The notes under the pieces: generated by a model
The model's input: only the letters and a program-made list of their open reading frames with translations
Databases searched by the model: none
What the model was told of the DNA's origin: nothing
Shown here: positions 31,322-31,742 of the stretch, piece by piece
Position numbering within the stretch: position 1 is the stretch's first letter
How the letters are laid out: each line of letters opens with the position of its first letter
Virus record (IMG/VR): IMGVR_UViG_3300025449_000031
Span: 1 to 31,742 of that record
Source: a virus
Strand: one strand, 5' to 3'
DNA length: 31,742 nucleotides
Position numbers and translations under genes: made by a program

Positions 31322-31742
31322 TCAGTCCTCAGCCAACTTGCGAAACATTGCGAGGTCTTCATCCTCTTCATCTTCCACAACTGGTGCCTTAGCAACTGGC
31401 TTTGAGTCCTTAAAAGGAACCTCATCATCAACCGAGTATGTTGCTGATACCTTTTGACCGCCAGCAGGAGGATTATAGGTACCACCGCCGTTCTGGGTGT
31501 TTACTGAACCTGCATGACCATTCACATCATCAAGGCGGGCCTTGAGTTCAGCATAGGTCTTGAAGTTCTTGCGGTCAACAATCTCCTTGAGAGAATGTTC
31601 ACGCTTCCAGATTGCTTCCATCTCATCATCGTCCTTTGATAGCGGACCTGGTGCGAGGAACACGGACTCGTCATAGTTAGGGAATGATACGTTACGACCA
31701 CCCATATTAACATTCTGACGGGTTACCTTCAACTTGAAATGA
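31322..31742 (-). CDS. gp32: Single-stranded DNA-binding protein gp32, C-terminal part (cut by window edge)
   Basis: The frame is open to the right edge (visible start ...HFKLKVTRQNVN), so the N-terminal and most OB-fold residues are outside the window. The visible part aligns with the end of the T4 gp32 core and its tail: FKLKVTRQ (T4 VLKVKQV), FPNYDESVFLAPG (T4 FSNYDESKFLN), NFKTYAELKARLDDVNG (T4 FKSFEELNTKFGQVMG). A Gly/Asn-rich linker and an acidic C-terminus (VVEDEEDEDLAMFRKLAED) follow. In T4 the acidic tail recruits replication and recombination partners. The apparent TTG start at 31732 is a by-product of the cut. It is convergent with the lysin gene and separated by a terminator. It is the only DNA-metabolism gene in the window. 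Confidence 0.88.
   Translation of the reverse strand, partial: HFKLKVTRQNVNMGGRNVSFPNYDESVFLAPGPLSKDDDEMEAIWKREHSLKEIVDRKNFKTYAELKARLDDVNGHAGSVNTQNGGGTYNPPAGGQKVSATYSVDDEVPFKDSKPVAKAPVVEDEEDEDLAMFRKLAED

Noticed and set aside
1-31742. tRNA genes, insertion sequences, integrase or attachment sites
   Set aside because: None was seen. Coding is nearly continuous, with intergenic gaps of about 45 bp or less.

Overview
The window is a dense structural block of a tailed dsDNA phage with a contractile tail (T4-like myovirus). I recognise homologues or positional equivalents of T4 gp4, gp53, gp27, the gp5 spike, gp25, gp6, gp7-like, gp8-like, gp48/gp54-like, gp26, gp51 and the C-terminal part of gp32. 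The wedge genes resemble the marine/freshwater 'far T4' phages (cyanophage, pelagiphage and related groups) more than coliphage T4 itself: a DUF4815 giant protein, enlarged gp7/gp8, and Asn-rich repeat fibres. Base composition is AT-rich (about 40% GC by eye). The SleB-like and BPSL0067-like peptidoglycan hydrolase domains suggest a Gram-negative host, but the host cannot be fixed from this sequence.

Layout. Positions 1-25981 are one long minus-strand block, transcribed right to left: gp4-like head-completion nuclease, gp2-like protein, gp53, gp27 hub, OB-fold-like hub protein, beta-helical spike, gp25, gp6, gp7-like wedge with a C-terminal lectin-like domain, gp8-like wedge, a 2209-residue DUF4815 protein interrupted by an in-frame mini-intein, a small coiled-coil protein, a 1034-residue fibre, two small fibre/baseplate proteins, a 514-residue fibre, a 170-residue coiled-coil protein and a further fibre cut by the left edge. 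At about 26.0 kb the direction flips across a 30-bp gap. A plus-strand operon follows: gp48-like, gp54/tube-like, gp26-like, gp51-like, and a 985-residue multi-domain tail lysin. A hairpin terminator separates it from the convergent 3' end of the gp32 single-stranded DNA-binding protein gene, which runs off the right edge.

How it works together. The genes specify the contractile-tail baseplate: hub and spike (gp27, OB-fold protein, spike, lysin), wedges (gp6, gp7-like, gp8-like, gp25, gp53), the tube start (gp48/gp54-like), hub assembly factors (gp26/gp51-like) and a set of paralogous receptor-binding fibres. Spacing is tight (TAATG overlaps or gaps of 2-30 bp), and no gene-free stretch exceeds 300 bp. 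Two T4-type late promoter octamers (TATAAATA) lie in intergenic positions.

The most unusual features are the mini-intein with intact splicing residues in the DUF4815 structural protein, the indel-free run of Asn/aromatic heptads in the fibres, the three-hydrolase lysin separated from the spike, and the lectin-like domain on the gp7-like wedge.
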